This document shows, piece after piece, positions 1 to 6,686 of a stretch of DNA of 35,746 nt. Positions within the stretch are counted from its first letter, which is position 1. Every line of letters begins with the position of its first letter. This DNA comes from Candidatus Wildermuthbacteria bacterium RIFCSPHIGHO2_01_FULL_48_25 (lineage in GTDB: Bacteria; Patescibacteriota; Minisyncoccia; Minisyncoccales; UBA10102). The notes under the pieces were generated by a model, which was not told where the DNA came from, ran no database searches, and worked only from the letters and a program-made list of their open reading frames with translations. The position numbers and the translations under genes were made by a program. The stretch spans positions 1-35,746 of the forward strand of contig MHTR01000013.1 of assembly GCA_001823155.1 (NCBI GenBank), written 5' to 3'.

Positions 1-576
1 TCTCAATATTGTTCGTTTTTTTCCCGTAAGGTCAACGACTTTTGAGGATTTTGAAAATGGAAGTGTTCCCGCGTCGAGCACAATATCTGGCTTATGCTTT
101 CTTTTTGCAAACTGCGAAACTACCTCCTCAATACTCCTCGCGGGTTCCTTTCCCACGATATTCGCGGAAGTTCCGGTCAAGGGCCTAGGAAACGCCTTGA
201 GAAGGTTTAGGGTAAATGGGTGCTTGGGAATCCTCCAGCCAATGGTTCCCCGCCTATCGGCGGGCAGACCTGTAGTTCTGCTTTCAAGTATTGCAGTAAC
301 TTTGCCTGGCCATACTTTTTTTAAAAAGCGCTCCTGCAAAGGAGTAATCTTTGCAAGTTTTCTCGCCATGGCTATGTCTCTTACAAACAAGGGCAAGGGG
401 TTGTTCGGACTTCTCTGTTTTATTTGAAAGACTTTACGCACTGCCCTTTTATTGGTTGCGTCTGCGAGCAAGCCATACACCGTATCGGTTGGACAGACCA
501 GCACCTTTCCTTTTTTGAGAGCTGAAACCGCTTTTCTCACGAAATGTTCCCCACGTTCAAGCTTCCAAATCTGCAT
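1..576 (-). CDS. tsaC: L-threonylcarbamoyladenylate synthase (Sua5/YrdC/TsaC), C-terminus cut by window edge
   Basis: Makes threonylcarbamoyl-AMP from Thr, bicarbonate and ATP for the universal t6A37 tRNA modification. The reading frame is open from the ATG at 574-576 to base 1 (192 residues seen), so only a few C-terminal residues should be missing. Visible family signatures are KGKVLVCPTDTVYGLLADA near residue 22, KQRSPNNPLPLFV near 53, the GTSAN motif and a KVVDLTG segment close to the end (usual form STVVDLTG). Length fits the short TsaC type rather than long Sua5. It lies 13 bp behind the nucleotidyltransferase and is probably its operon partner. Residues GLPADRRGTIG are encoded across a palindrome at 249-264. 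Confidence 0.93.
   Translation of the reverse strand, partial: MQIWKLERGEHFVRKAVSALKKGKVLVCPTDTVYGLLADATNKRAVRKVFQIKQRSPNNPLPLFVRDIAMARKLAKITPLQERFLKKVWPGKVTAILESRTTGLPADRRGTIGWRIPKHPFTLNLLKAFPRPLTGTSANIVGKEPARSIEEVVSQFAKRKHKPDIVLDAGTLPFSKSSKVVDLTGKKRTILR
249..264. repeat. Palindrome inside tsaC
   Basis: CCCGCC and GGCGGG arms separated by TATC, perfect 6-bp stem. It encodes part of a Leu-Pro-Ala-Asp-Arg-Arg segment that looks like extra residues in a surface loop. One of a set of short GC-rich palindromes in coding sequence in this window. Confidence 0.6.
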
Positions 577-589
577 GTTCCTATTCTAC

Positions 590-1270
590 CTATTTTTCTC
601 TTTTTTTCAAAACCCTTGCTGCGGCTTCCAGGCTTACAGGGTTTGAAAGAGGAATCCAGTTTTTTGTCACAAAAAAGAATAGGGCGTTCTTCTTCACAAA
701 CTGCTCCACGTAATCAGTGAACTCGTACTCCCCTCTCTTTGACTTTTCTATCCTCCCCTTAAACACAGACAGGGGAAGATGATAGAGGCCTGTGTTCACG
801 AGGCTGCCTTTGGGATTCTTGGGTTTTTCTGCAATGCTTTTTACCCGTTTCCCCTGGGTTGCAACCACTCCAAACTGAGAGGGGTCCTTGACCTTGCCCA
901 GCAGCATCGCAGGACATGTTCCCAAGACCTTTTGAATATCGTTTCGCTCATATAAATCGTCTCCGTGGAGGAGCAAAAAATCTCCCTCCAAATACGCGAG
1001 CGCTTCTTTCGCGGCATGCGCGGTTCCCAGTTGGCTCTTTTGCCACACATAACGAAGCCTCATCTGCTTATAAGAAGAACCAAAGTAGTCCTTGATCATT
1101 TTCCCTTTGTAGCCCACCACCAAAATGACCTCATCAACAAGGCCTGCAAGCTGATCTAAGGTTCGCTTTAAAACTGGCTTGCCAGCTACGTTCAGCAAGG
1201 GCTTGGGTTTGCGCAGGGTAAGAGGGCGCATGCGCTTCCCAATGCCAGCTGCAATGATAACTGCCTGCAT
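590..1270 (-). CDS. Sugar nucleotidyltransferase (NTP_transferase family, GlmU N-domain-like)
   Basis: 226 aa. Predicted to condense a sugar 1-phosphate with an NTP to give NDP-sugar and pyrophosphate in the cytoplasm. The N-terminus MQAVIIAAGIGKRMRPLT is the nucleotide-binding loop (GxGxRxxPLT); KPKPLLNVAGKP follows, then GTAHAAKEAL and the metal-binding-type GDDLY near residue 104. There is no left-handed beta-helix acetyltransferase domain, so it is not a complete GlmU. GlmS is encoded about 5.4 kb away and YvcK, a UDP-GlcNAc-binding family, about 3 kb away, so a UDP-GlcNAc or related role is possible; the sugar cannot be read from sequence. The start ATG lies 3 nt after the stop of the upstream ligase fragment, suggesting coupling. 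Confidence 0.85.
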   Translation of the reverse strand: MQAVIIAAGIGKRMRPLTLRKPKPLLNVAGKPVLKRTLDQLAGLVDEVILVVGYKGKMIKDYFGSSYKQMRLRYVWQKSQLGTAHAAKEALAYLEGDFLLLHGDDLYERNDIQKVLGTCPAMLLGKVKDPSQFGVVATQGKRVKSIAEKPKNPKGSLVNTGLYHLPLSVFKGRIEKSKRGEYEFTDYVEQFVKKNALFFFVTKNWIPLSNPVSLEAAARVLKKREK

Positions 1271-1273
1271 AGG

Positions 1274-2710
1274 TTATTGTTTTGAAAAGTATTGAAAAGC
1301 CCCCGCGGGCCGAGAATAAACGTAGAGCTTCTGAACCCCAAGACTCTGTGCAATAGACATGGCTGCCTCGATTACCTGCACTGCTACTGATGAGTTTGCG
1401 TTGGGATGTATTGCGCTTTTTGCGTCACGAAGCGGATACGACATAAGCATGTTGTACCCCAAAGCAAAAGGGTCTTCGGGGCGGCCTTCGGGAATGAGAG
1501 AAACGAGTTCTGCGCCCAGCATGCCACCTTTTGGTTTTTTGTGGAAATTGTACGTCAGGTCCTTTCCTGATTCCAGGTATTCCTGCATTTCCTTTTGAGT
1601 AGGAGCACTCGTGTCCCCTTTTTGGGGTATTTGTGAAGGCGGAACATAGGCAGCAGAACAAACGGATACACATACGATTGTATCCCCTTCTGTTTCGTTG
1701 TTCTTAAGTGTGAAATTGTCAGTCAGTTTCCTATACGTGCTCGTTTTCAACTCCTCTTCTCCTTTTGAGATTCGCAAAAAAGTAATGAGTCCTTCAACCT
1801 TCCTGTCTTTGCCGAGAGCTGCCATAACAACGCCGTTTTGCGCCTGCTCCAAGAACGTTTTTTCGTCGAGCACCAAGGGTTGCCAGCAACGGTTGTAGAG
1901 TTCAAGCGCTTCTTTCAGCAAGGGCCTATCTTCTTGGGTTAGGCGCAAAAACTCATGCGTTTCGTTTTTCGCGAACAGAGATGTTTTTGTAAACTCGCTC
2001 TGCAGAATCGTTGCTTTGATAACCGAGCGCTGCACCTTTCCCGTGGACGTCATGGGAAGCTCTTCTGCCTTAATGCTCTTAATGTATTTGGGCACCTCAA
2101 AGGGAACCAGAGACTCAAGAGGGTTTGTCAGCTGGTATTTCAGCTTGAGCTCGTTCTCTTCCTCATTTCCCTGTTTCCAGCACACAAGGGCACCGACCTC
2201 TTCTCCGTACCGCTCGTCTTTGAGGCCAATAACATACACCTGGTCAATGTCCTCGTTCATCTCTTTCAACTTACTCTCAATCGCAACAGGAGAAAGGTTC
2301 ACTCCTCCTTTAATGATGATCTCTTTGCTTCTCCCTTTAAGAAAGAAGTGCCGAACGGTATCTACTACTTTGTAGTACCCGATGTCTCCAGTTAAAAAGT
2401 ATCCGTTCTTGAAAGCACTGTCGGTTGCTTCCTCATTTTGCATGTACCCTGCCATCACGGCTTTGCCTTTTACCGCAAGTTCGCCCTCCTGTTCCTCCTT
2501 CAAGATGTTTCCTTCTGCATCCATGATCTCAACCTCTGCCCAATTCATGGGTTTTCCAATGCTGTTTTCGCGCAATAGCTTTGCATACAACTCTCTTTCA
2601 ATATCCAATGGCACGCCGGTCACGCGCAAAGCAGTTTCAGTTTGGCCATAACCCTGATACAAAGGAATGCCAAACTGCTCCACGAACTTCTGCGAATCAT
2701 GGGGGACCAC
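1274..2710 (-). CDS. Acyl-CoA ligase (ANL) C-terminal part fused to GNAT-like domain; downstream half of a frameshifted gene
   Basis: 478 codons from a GTG at 2710, but the frame is open further upstream and reads REEFEAIESKLKVTRIQIGSAP before this GTG, so the GTG is probably not a true start. It continues the ANL enzyme begun at 3516: GYGQTET (motif A5), LTGDIGYY (A7), KEIIIKGG (A8) and MTSTGKVQR with the catalytic Lys (A10). From about residue 240 comes an extra domain of about 230 aa not usual for ANL enzymes: RLTQEDRPLLKEALELYNRC, a strand around GLITFLRI, then a helix and strand ending VQKLYVYSRP. This layout suggests a GNAT acetyltransferase fold, without a clear QxxGxG motif. Substrate unknown. 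Confidence 0.75.
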   Translation of the reverse strand: MVPHDSQKFVEQFGIPLYQGYGQTETALRVTGVPLDIERELYAKLLRENSIGKPMNWAEVEIMDAEGNILKEEQEGELAVKGKAVMAGYMQNEEATDSAFKNGYFLTGDIGYYKVVDTVRHFFLKGRSKEIIIKGGVNLSPVAIESKLKEMNEDIDQVYVIGLKDERYGEEVGALVCWKQGNEEENELKLKYQLTNPLESLVPFEVPKYIKSIKAEELPMTSTGKVQRSVIKATILQSEFTKTSLFAKNETHEFLRLTQEDRPLLKEALELYNRCWQPLVLDEKTFLEQAQNGVVMAALGKDRKVEGLITFLRISKGEEELKTSTYRKLTDNFTLKNNETEGDTIVCVSVCSAAYVPPSQIPQKGDTSAPTQKEMQEYLESGKDLTYNFHKKPKGGMLGAELVSLIPEGRPEDPFALGYNMLMSYPLRDAKSAIHPNANSSVAVQVIEAAMSIAQSLGVQKLYVYSRPAGAFQYFSKQ

Positions 2711-2754
2711 AGGGGCTGACCCTATCTGGATTCTTGTTACTTTGAGTTTGGATT

Positions 2755-3516
2755 CTATAGCTTCAAACTCCTCTCTTCTTGAAAGCTGGTCATAGCAAAT
2801 GGTTGAACAATGGAAGTAAAGGTAGCCTGTGTATTCGCGAGCTGCTGCCAGAACTTGGAATTGGAATATCCCGGAACCGTGGCAATGCTTGCTCCCGCGA
2901 CAAGAGAAGCTAAAGAAAACGTGGTGGAGTTGATATGGTACAAAGGCAAGAGCACAAGAAACCTATCCTGTTCTGTGATTTGGAACCACTCTTTAATGCC
3001 CTGGGCATTAACCAGCAAGTTCTCAAGACTCAACTCAACTCCTTTTGGTTTCGCAGTAGTGCCTGAAGTAAACAGCACGAGAGCTGGGTGCGAAATGCCA
3101 TCTTGCCAGATAATTTCTTTCTCCGGGGCTTTGAATTGAGCCAATGCTTTCAGCTCCTCTTTGGATATAACCTGCTTAGCTCCCGTAAGTTTGAGTTTGT
3201 ACTCATAATCTTTTGGGGTGTCGCGCTTCATATCTAAGGGCACAGTTATAATGCCAAGCGCCCACGCGCTCCAACTCAAAAGGATCAGTTCAATGGAATT
3301 CGGGAGCGCCAATCCTAGTGCGTCACCCTTTCGCAAGCCAAGCGAGTGCTGCAGCCAGCTTGCCGTTCTTACGATCTCGTCTTTAAGCTCCGCATAGGTA
3401 TAGCTTCTCTCTGTTTCCCCAGTTTCCTTGCATGCCAAAAGCGCAGCTTCTTGGGGCCGCGTTTCCGCAAGTCGAAATATGTGGTCTTTTAAATTTTTCA
3501 CTAAACCCTCACTCAT
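2755..3516 (-). CDS. Acyl-CoA ligase (ANL) N-terminal part; upstream half of a frameshifted gene
   Basis: 253 aa from ATG 3516. AMP-forming acyl or aryl-acid ligase N-domain: YTYAELKDEIVRTASWL, a GDALGLALPN segment, and the adenylate P-loop LVLFTSGTTAKPKGVELS (motif A3) near residue 149. It ends at a TAG at 2755-2757, in the middle of the N-domain. The frame shifted by -1 continues without a stop into the downstream ORF and restores the expected family sequence, so one base has been lost near 2765-2790 or is missing from the assembly. No canonical slippery heptamer is seen there. The joined protein would be about 745 aa. Its own promoter lies at 3524-3551. Confidence 0.82.
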   Translation of the reverse strand: MSEGLVKNLKDHIFRLAETRPQEAALLACKETGETERSYTYAELKDEIVRTASWLQHSLGLRKGDALGLALPNSIELILLSWSAWALGIITVPLDMKRDTPKDYEYKLKLTGAKQVISKEELKALAQFKAPEKEIIWQDGISHPALVLFTSGTTAKPKGVELSLENLLVNAQGIKEWFQITEQDRFLVLLPLYHINSTTFSLASLVAGASIATVPGYSNSKFWQQLANTQATFTSIVQPFAMTSFQEERSLKL

Positions 3517-3523
3517 AAGAGCG

Positions 3524-3551
3524 AGAATACCACAAACCTTTGTTTTTACAA
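3524..3551 (-). promoter_or_regulatory. Promoter of the acyl-CoA ligase / nucleotidyltransferase / tsaC operon, near-leaderless
   Basis: Minus-strand -35 TTGTAA (3546-3551), 16-nt spacer, -10 TATTCT (3524-3529). Only 7 nt separate the -10 from the ATG, so transcription should start at or beside the start codon. Confidence 0.55.
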
Positions 3552-3555
3552 AGAT

Positions 3556-3592
3556 AAAAAGAGCCCTGTGCTGCGTAACGCCGCACAGGGCT
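3556..3592 (-). terminator. Intrinsic terminator of the 182-aa gene
   Basis: Perfect 10-bp stem AGCCCTGTGC (3583-3592 on minus) with GCACAGGGCT (3562-3571), followed on the minus strand by CTTTTTATC. Confidence 0.85.
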
Positions 3593-3637
3593 AAGCTGGG
3601 GTAGCTGAATTCTCAAGTCACCAGAGGCAAGCTACCC

Positions 3638-4186
3638 TTAACCAAGAACTGCAACGGGAAGGTTATCCTGAACTAGGAAGTCAAGGGGGATGAACTCTGA
3701 ATACCAGCGCTCACCATCCCAGAAGAGATTTCGCACCTCGCGCCTGCCACCTGCGTTACGATAGACGGTTCCGTAGAAGCAGACGAATTTACCTTTCCAC
3801 TCCTGTGGAATGAGCGCAGGATGAGCAAGTAGAAAATCCAGAACGCATACGTTCAGAACTGGGACTACTTGAAGGTCCTCGCGGAGTTGATGGCCCGTGA
3901 CTGCTCGTTTCGGAGACACATAGAGGATAATCCTGTGTGGATTCCAGACGTAGCGCCCACCTTTGACATGCCGCACAACAGTCCAACCGTCGAGCTCGAC
4001 CGGATCCGCATCGCAGTCGATAACGTACTCATTGAGCTTAATCTCGGCGTAACCACGAAGAACCCGCCTGACATTGGACAACAAGCCAGAGCTTCGCAGG
4101 TTTGCCACATCCGTAGGGGTGAAATCCGCCAGTTCAAGTGCATCCCCGAGTTGATTCATCTGGCCGACAGAGTATAGCGTAGACAT
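3638..4186 (-). CDS. Hypothetical protein of a CPR-type orphan family (182 aa)
   Basis: Soluble, no signal peptide or membrane helix. The N-terminal half (MNQLGDALELADFTPTDVANL) looks helical. The middle has the markers VIDCDADPVELDGW and LNVCVLDFLLAHPALIPQEW, and the C-terminus is Trp/aromatic-rich (WKGKFVCFYGTVYRNAGG, LFWDGERWYSEF). I recall this arrangement (DCDADP, LDFLLAHP, IPxEWKGK, then a W-rich tail) as a recurrent unannotated family in Parcubacteria; this is memory, not a search. Function unknown. It has a private TTGACA promoter, a GAGGT Shine-Dalgarno and its own terminator, so it is a monocistronic accessory gene placed between two housekeeping units. Confidence 0.8.
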   Translation of the reverse strand: MSTLYSVGQMNQLGDALELADFTPTDVANLRSSGLLSNVRRVLRGYAEIKLNEYVIDCDADPVELDGWTVVRHVKGGRYVWNPHRIILYVSPKRAVTGHQLREDLQVVPVLNVCVLDFLLAHPALIPQEWKGKFVCFYGTVYRNAGGRREVRNLFWDGERWYSEFIPLDFLVQDNLPVAVLG

Positions 4187-4272
4187 CGTCTACCTCTTTC
4201 TTTTTGGACCCGTTCCCTTGCGAGAACCCGTCCGAATGTGCGCGCGCGGCACGATTACCGCGTTCAAAAAAA

Positions 4273-4300
4273 ACTATACCACGCCATATTAAAATGTCAA
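4273..4300 (-). promoter_or_regulatory. Strong sigma70-type promoter of the 182-aa gene
   Basis: Minus-strand TTGACA (4295-4300), 16-nt spacer, TATAGT (4273-4278). The leader of about 80 nt starts with a GAACGCGG element whose CGCGG pairs with a CCGCG 8 nt later. The -35 abuts the palindrome behind yvcK. Confidence 0.8.
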
Positions 4301-4319
4301 AATTTGGCTAAGCCAAGTT
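4301..4319. terminator. Palindrome / likely terminator behind yvcK
   Basis: AATTTGGC, loop TAA, GCCAAGTT (one G-T wobble), followed on the minus strand by a short T run. It has the same size and loop as the AACTAGGC-type palindromes at 12304 and 32751. Confidence 0.55.
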
Positions 4320-4331
4320 TTTATGTCTTAT

Positions 4332-5279
4332 CTACACCAAAGAGAATAACACTTTTGCGAGTTTATCTGAATCGTGGCGGATGAAACCACCTCTGCGCAA
4401 AAGATCGGTTTCAAGAACGTCTTTTACTCTTTTCTGAAGCAATCCTCTATTGTACCGCACAAACTCTGCCTTCTCTTTCTCGTACTTCTTCACCCTTGCT
4501 TTCAAGGGCTTTGTTTTGTTGACCACAAGACAATCAACAACGTTTTTGCCAAGATACTTTTCTAATACATTGAGAAAATCTTCCGCGGAAAATCCGGTTG
4601 TTTCTCCGAATTTTGTCATAATATTGCACACGAACACAACCTTGGCTTTGCTTTTCTTGACCGCGCTCGGCATGCCTTCAACTAAAAGGTTGGGAATAAT
4701 GCTTGAAAACAGATCTCCTGGGCCCAACACAATAAGGTCTGCTTCTTTAACTGCCAAAAGCGCTTTGGGATTTGCTTTTGCTTTTGGAGAAAGCCATATT
4801 TTTTGTATTTTTAACCTGCCGTCATGCTTTGGAACATCTATCTCTGTTTCGCCTTCAATAAGCTTGCCATTTTCAAGTTTTGCCACAAGGCGGATATGCT
4901 GAAGGGTTGAAGGAATAACTTCTCCCTGGATATTCAAAAGCCGCCCTGCTTCGCCAAGTGCTTTTTCAAAGTTACCGAACTGCTCGGTTAAGGCGGTAAT
5001 AAAAAGGTTGCCAAAGTTGTGGCCTTTGAATGTACCTTTGGCAAACCTGAAGTTGAATATTTCAGACAGGGCTTCAGGAGCGTTCGAAAGCGCGACCAGC
5101 GCCGGCCGCACCGAACCCGGGGGCAATATTCCAAACTCCTCTCGCAATATCCTGGTAGACCCTCCATCATCTGCCATAGAAACAATAGCAGTAAGATTTA
5201 CGGGGTACTCCTTCAACCCCGAAAGTACCGTATACGTCCCCGTCCCTCCCCCAATCACAACCACATTCTTTCGTTTCAT
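4332..5279 (-). CDS. yvcK: YvcK/CofD-like UDP-GlcNAc-binding protein
   Basis: 315 aa. Member of the YvcK (gluconeogenesis factor) family, cytoplasmic proteins that in Firmicutes bind UDP-GlcNAc and support cell-wall and carbon metabolism. The N-terminal Rossmann motif VVVIGGGTGTYTVLSGLK, MADDGGSTRILREEFG, PPGSVRPALVALS, KGHNFGNLFITAL and LGPGDLFSSIIPNLLV are all family hallmarks, and the length is normal. The ATG at 5279 is preceded by AGGAG very close upstream. It is flanked on both sides by orphan accessory genes with their own terminators and is probably transcribed alone. Confidence 0.93.
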   Translation of the reverse strand: MKRKNVVVIGGGTGTYTVLSGLKEYPVNLTAIVSMADDGGSTRILREEFGILPPGSVRPALVALSNAPEALSEIFNFRFAKGTFKGHNFGNLFITALTEQFGNFEKALGEAGRLLNIQGEVIPSTLQHIRLVAKLENGKLIEGETEIDVPKHDGRLKIQKIWLSPKAKANPKALLAVKEADLIVLGPGDLFSSIIPNLLVEGMPSAVKKSKAKVVFVCNIMTKFGETTGFSAEDFLNVLEKYLGKNVVDCLVVNKTKPLKARVKKYEKEKAEFVRYNRGLLQKRVKDVLETDLLRRGGFIRHDSDKLAKVLFSLV

Positions 5280-5320
5280 AGCTCCTATCTTGCCTTAAAA
5301 ACCCCCATTTTGCAATCCTT

Positions 5321-5364
5321 AAAAGAAAACGCCCTCGACCTGCGATTGTTCGCAAGCCGAGGGC
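5321..5364 (-). terminator. Intrinsic terminator of the 170-aa gene
   Basis: Nested hairpin: outer stem GCCCTCG/CGAGGGC, inner TGCGA/TCGCA, followed on the minus strand by GTTTTCTTTT. Confidence 0.85.
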
Positions 5365-5371
5365 CAAGAAA

Positions 5372-5884
5372 TCAGATTACTCGAGGTCGAAGTCGTAGGC
5401 GCTCTTGGATTACTTGGTAAAGGATCACATCACCATGAGCATCCGGGATAAGAACGGTCCACCCTCCACTAGATAGGGGTGACATCCGGGAGTCCTTCAA
5501 GACGTACACAAGACCATCTTCGAGTTTCACGCGCACCATGCCAAAGTTCAGATCTACGGAAATGGTCGCGTGTTCGGTTCGTGAATGGCCTTCGAGATCA
5601 AGCACAAGGCTAGGTCCAGAATAACCGGAAACCACCCTATCTACCTTTGCCTTGTCGAGTGAGGAGATAGTGCCGCGATACGTAATCAAGTCTATCCCCA
5701 CAAGTTGCTGTGGGATAGGTGCCCAACGAATAAGTCGCCTAAATTCCCCCCTGTCAATACCTAGCGCGTTCGTGTCGCGGAGGTCTGTCAAAAAGCCAGA
5801 CTCCAAAAGCCACTGAATTTGTTCGCGAGGTGTGCCCTCGAAAAGCTCCAGCAACTTTTTTGATTGATCGAAGGTTGCGTCCAT
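5372..5884 (-). CDS. Hypothetical protein, CPR-type orphan family (170 aa)
   Basis: The N-terminal 55 residues (TFDQSKKLLELFEGTPREQ, then LLESGFLTDLRD and IDRGEFRRLI) form a helical module that I recall at the start of many unannotated Parcubacteria proteins; this is recollection, not a search. The remainder is predicted beta-rich (SVDLNFGMVRVKLEDGLVYVL, GGWTVLIPDAHGDVILYQV). There is no signal peptide or membrane segment. It is monocistronic: its own promoter is at 5972-6000, a perfect hairpin lies in the 5' leader, and a terminator directly follows. The Shine-Dalgarno is weak (GAAGA). Its leader resembles that of the 182-aa gene. Function unknown. Confidence 0.78.
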   Translation of the reverse strand: MDATFDQSKKLLELFEGTPREQIQWLLESGFLTDLRDTNALGIDRGEFRRLIRWAPIPQQLVGIDLITYRGTISSLDKAKVDRVVSGYSGPSLVLDLEGHSRTEHATISVDLNFGMVRVKLEDGLVYVLKDSRMSPLSSGGWTVLIPDAHGDVILYQVIQERLRLRPRVI

Positions 5885-5941
5885 CGCAAGTCTTCTTTCT
5901 TTTGGGCGTCGCTCATAGCGGGCCCTTCCTAAAGAACTCCA

Positions 5942-5959
5942 CGGCGAACAGTTTCGCCG
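5942..5959 (-). promoter_or_regulatory. 5'-leader hairpin of the 170-aa gene
   Basis: CGGCGAA and TTCGCCG arms with a 4-nt loop, perfect 7-bp stem, starting a few nt after the predicted transcription start within a GAACGCGG element shared with the 182-aa gene leader. Could stabilise the 5' end. Confidence 0.55.
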
Positions 5960-5971
5960 CGTTCAAGAAAC

Positions 5972-6000
5972 TACATACCACAAAGCCCCAACCCCATCAA
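5972..6000 (-). promoter_or_regulatory. Promoter of the 170-aa gene
   Basis: Minus-strand TTGATG (5995-6000), 17-nt spacer, TATGTA (5972-5977). Confidence 0.6.
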
Positions 6001-6015
6001 CCCTCGAACTATTCA

Positions 6016-6035
6016 TGCTATAGCAGTTATTTTTC
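6016..6035. repeat. Direct repeat copy 1 flanking the PaaX-like gene
   Basis: TGCTATAGCAGTTATTTTTC, identical over 20 nt to 6629-6648. It contains the perfect 10-bp palindrome TGCTATAGCA. This copy overlaps the stop codon and the last two sense codons of the PaaX-like gene. Confidence 0.85.
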
Positions 6036-6584
6036 CACGCTGAAAAACTCTTTGAGAAAGTTATCATCTTCTAATTTTTGCACCTCTAAAACCCTTAAAT
6101 GTTTGGGGCTTAAAGCGAAAAATTCTCGCAATAAATGAACTTGCGCCTCGCACGGAAACGCGTGCGCCCATATGCTTTTCTGCAGCCGATAAAATCCGAG
6201 TTCTTTAAGTTTTCCGCGAAAGGCCTCGCGTTTTACTTTTAGCTTCTCGGGAATGTCAAAAATGATTAATCTCCACTTTCCGTCCCACTTCTTGGGTCGG
6301 TCAACTTTTAGTTTATTAATCTGAAACTTTCCCGCCTCTTTCTCGCCCTCTTCTGTAAGGCGCAGGTATATCTGCTTGTTATGCGTCTCGATATAAATAA
6401 GTTTTTTCTTGCGGAGATACTTAAAAGCGTCGCGCACCTGTGACGAACGAAACCCTCTGCCATTGAACATGTTTTTGTAGAAGTTCAGCCAAAAATACGG
6501 AGATTGAGCCGCCAAAACAAAAGCGCCTCCAATAAGAAGATTATGTAAAATTTCTTGGGATACCGTACCTTTGAGTCGCGGCAT
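6027..6584 (-). CDS. PaaX-like protein: winged-helix domain plus Cas2-like domain
   Basis: 185 aa. The N-terminal part (about 30-90) reads as a winged helix (SSQVRDAFKYLRKKKLIYIE, then IYLRLTEEGEKEAGKF). The second part, KWRLIIFDIPEKLKVKREAF followed by LKELGFYRLQKSIWAHAFPCE, is the ferredoxin-like Cas2-type fold typical of the PaaX central region. CPR proteins of this type are sometimes labelled Cas2, but no cas1 or repeat array is present, so a transcriptional regulator is more likely. The gene is bracketed by 20-nt direct repeats containing a 10-bp palindrome, one upstream of the start and one over the stop, compatible with an operator or with an insertion scar. It stands alone upstream of no obvious target. 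Confidence 0.75.
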   Translation of the reverse strand: MPRLKGTVSQEILHNLLIGGAFVLAAQSPYFWLNFYKNMFNGRGFRSSQVRDAFKYLRKKKLIYIETHNKQIYLRLTEEGEKEAGKFQINKLKVDRPKKWDGKWRLIIFDIPEKLKVKREAFRGKLKELGFYRLQKSIWAHAFPCEAQVHLLREFFALSPKHLRVLEVQKLEDDNFLKEFFSVEK

Positions 6585-6628
6585 ATACCTTTATCTTAGC
6601 AGAAAAACCAAAAGGGTGGGAATATTAT

Positions 6629-6648
6629 TGCTATAGCAGTTATTTTTC
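6629..6648. repeat. Direct repeat copy 2 flanking the PaaX-like gene
   Basis: Identical 20-mer to 6016-6035, 45 nt upstream of the PaaX-like start codon. Its ATAGCAGTT is also mirrored by AACTGCTAT at 6682-6690 over the glmS stop codon. Confidence 0.85.
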
Positions 6649-6686
6649 GAGGCTTGCGTGAATCGTGAATAGAATAAATTGAACTG

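Noticed and set aside
2755-2800. Programmed -1 frameshift in the acyl-CoA ligase
   Set aside because: No X-XXY-YYZ slippery heptamer and no clear stimulatory hairpin; mutation or sequencing error is simpler.
5870-5916. Upstream ORF starting at ATG 5914-5916 in the leader of the 170-aa gene
   Set aside because: It overlaps the main start out of frame and shows no regulatory codon bias or terminator; too weak to call a leader peptide.
6027-6584. Cas2 / CRISPR-Cas adaptation module
   Set aside because: The Cas2-like fold is joined to a winged helix as in PaaX; no cas1, effector or repeat-spacer array occurs in the window.
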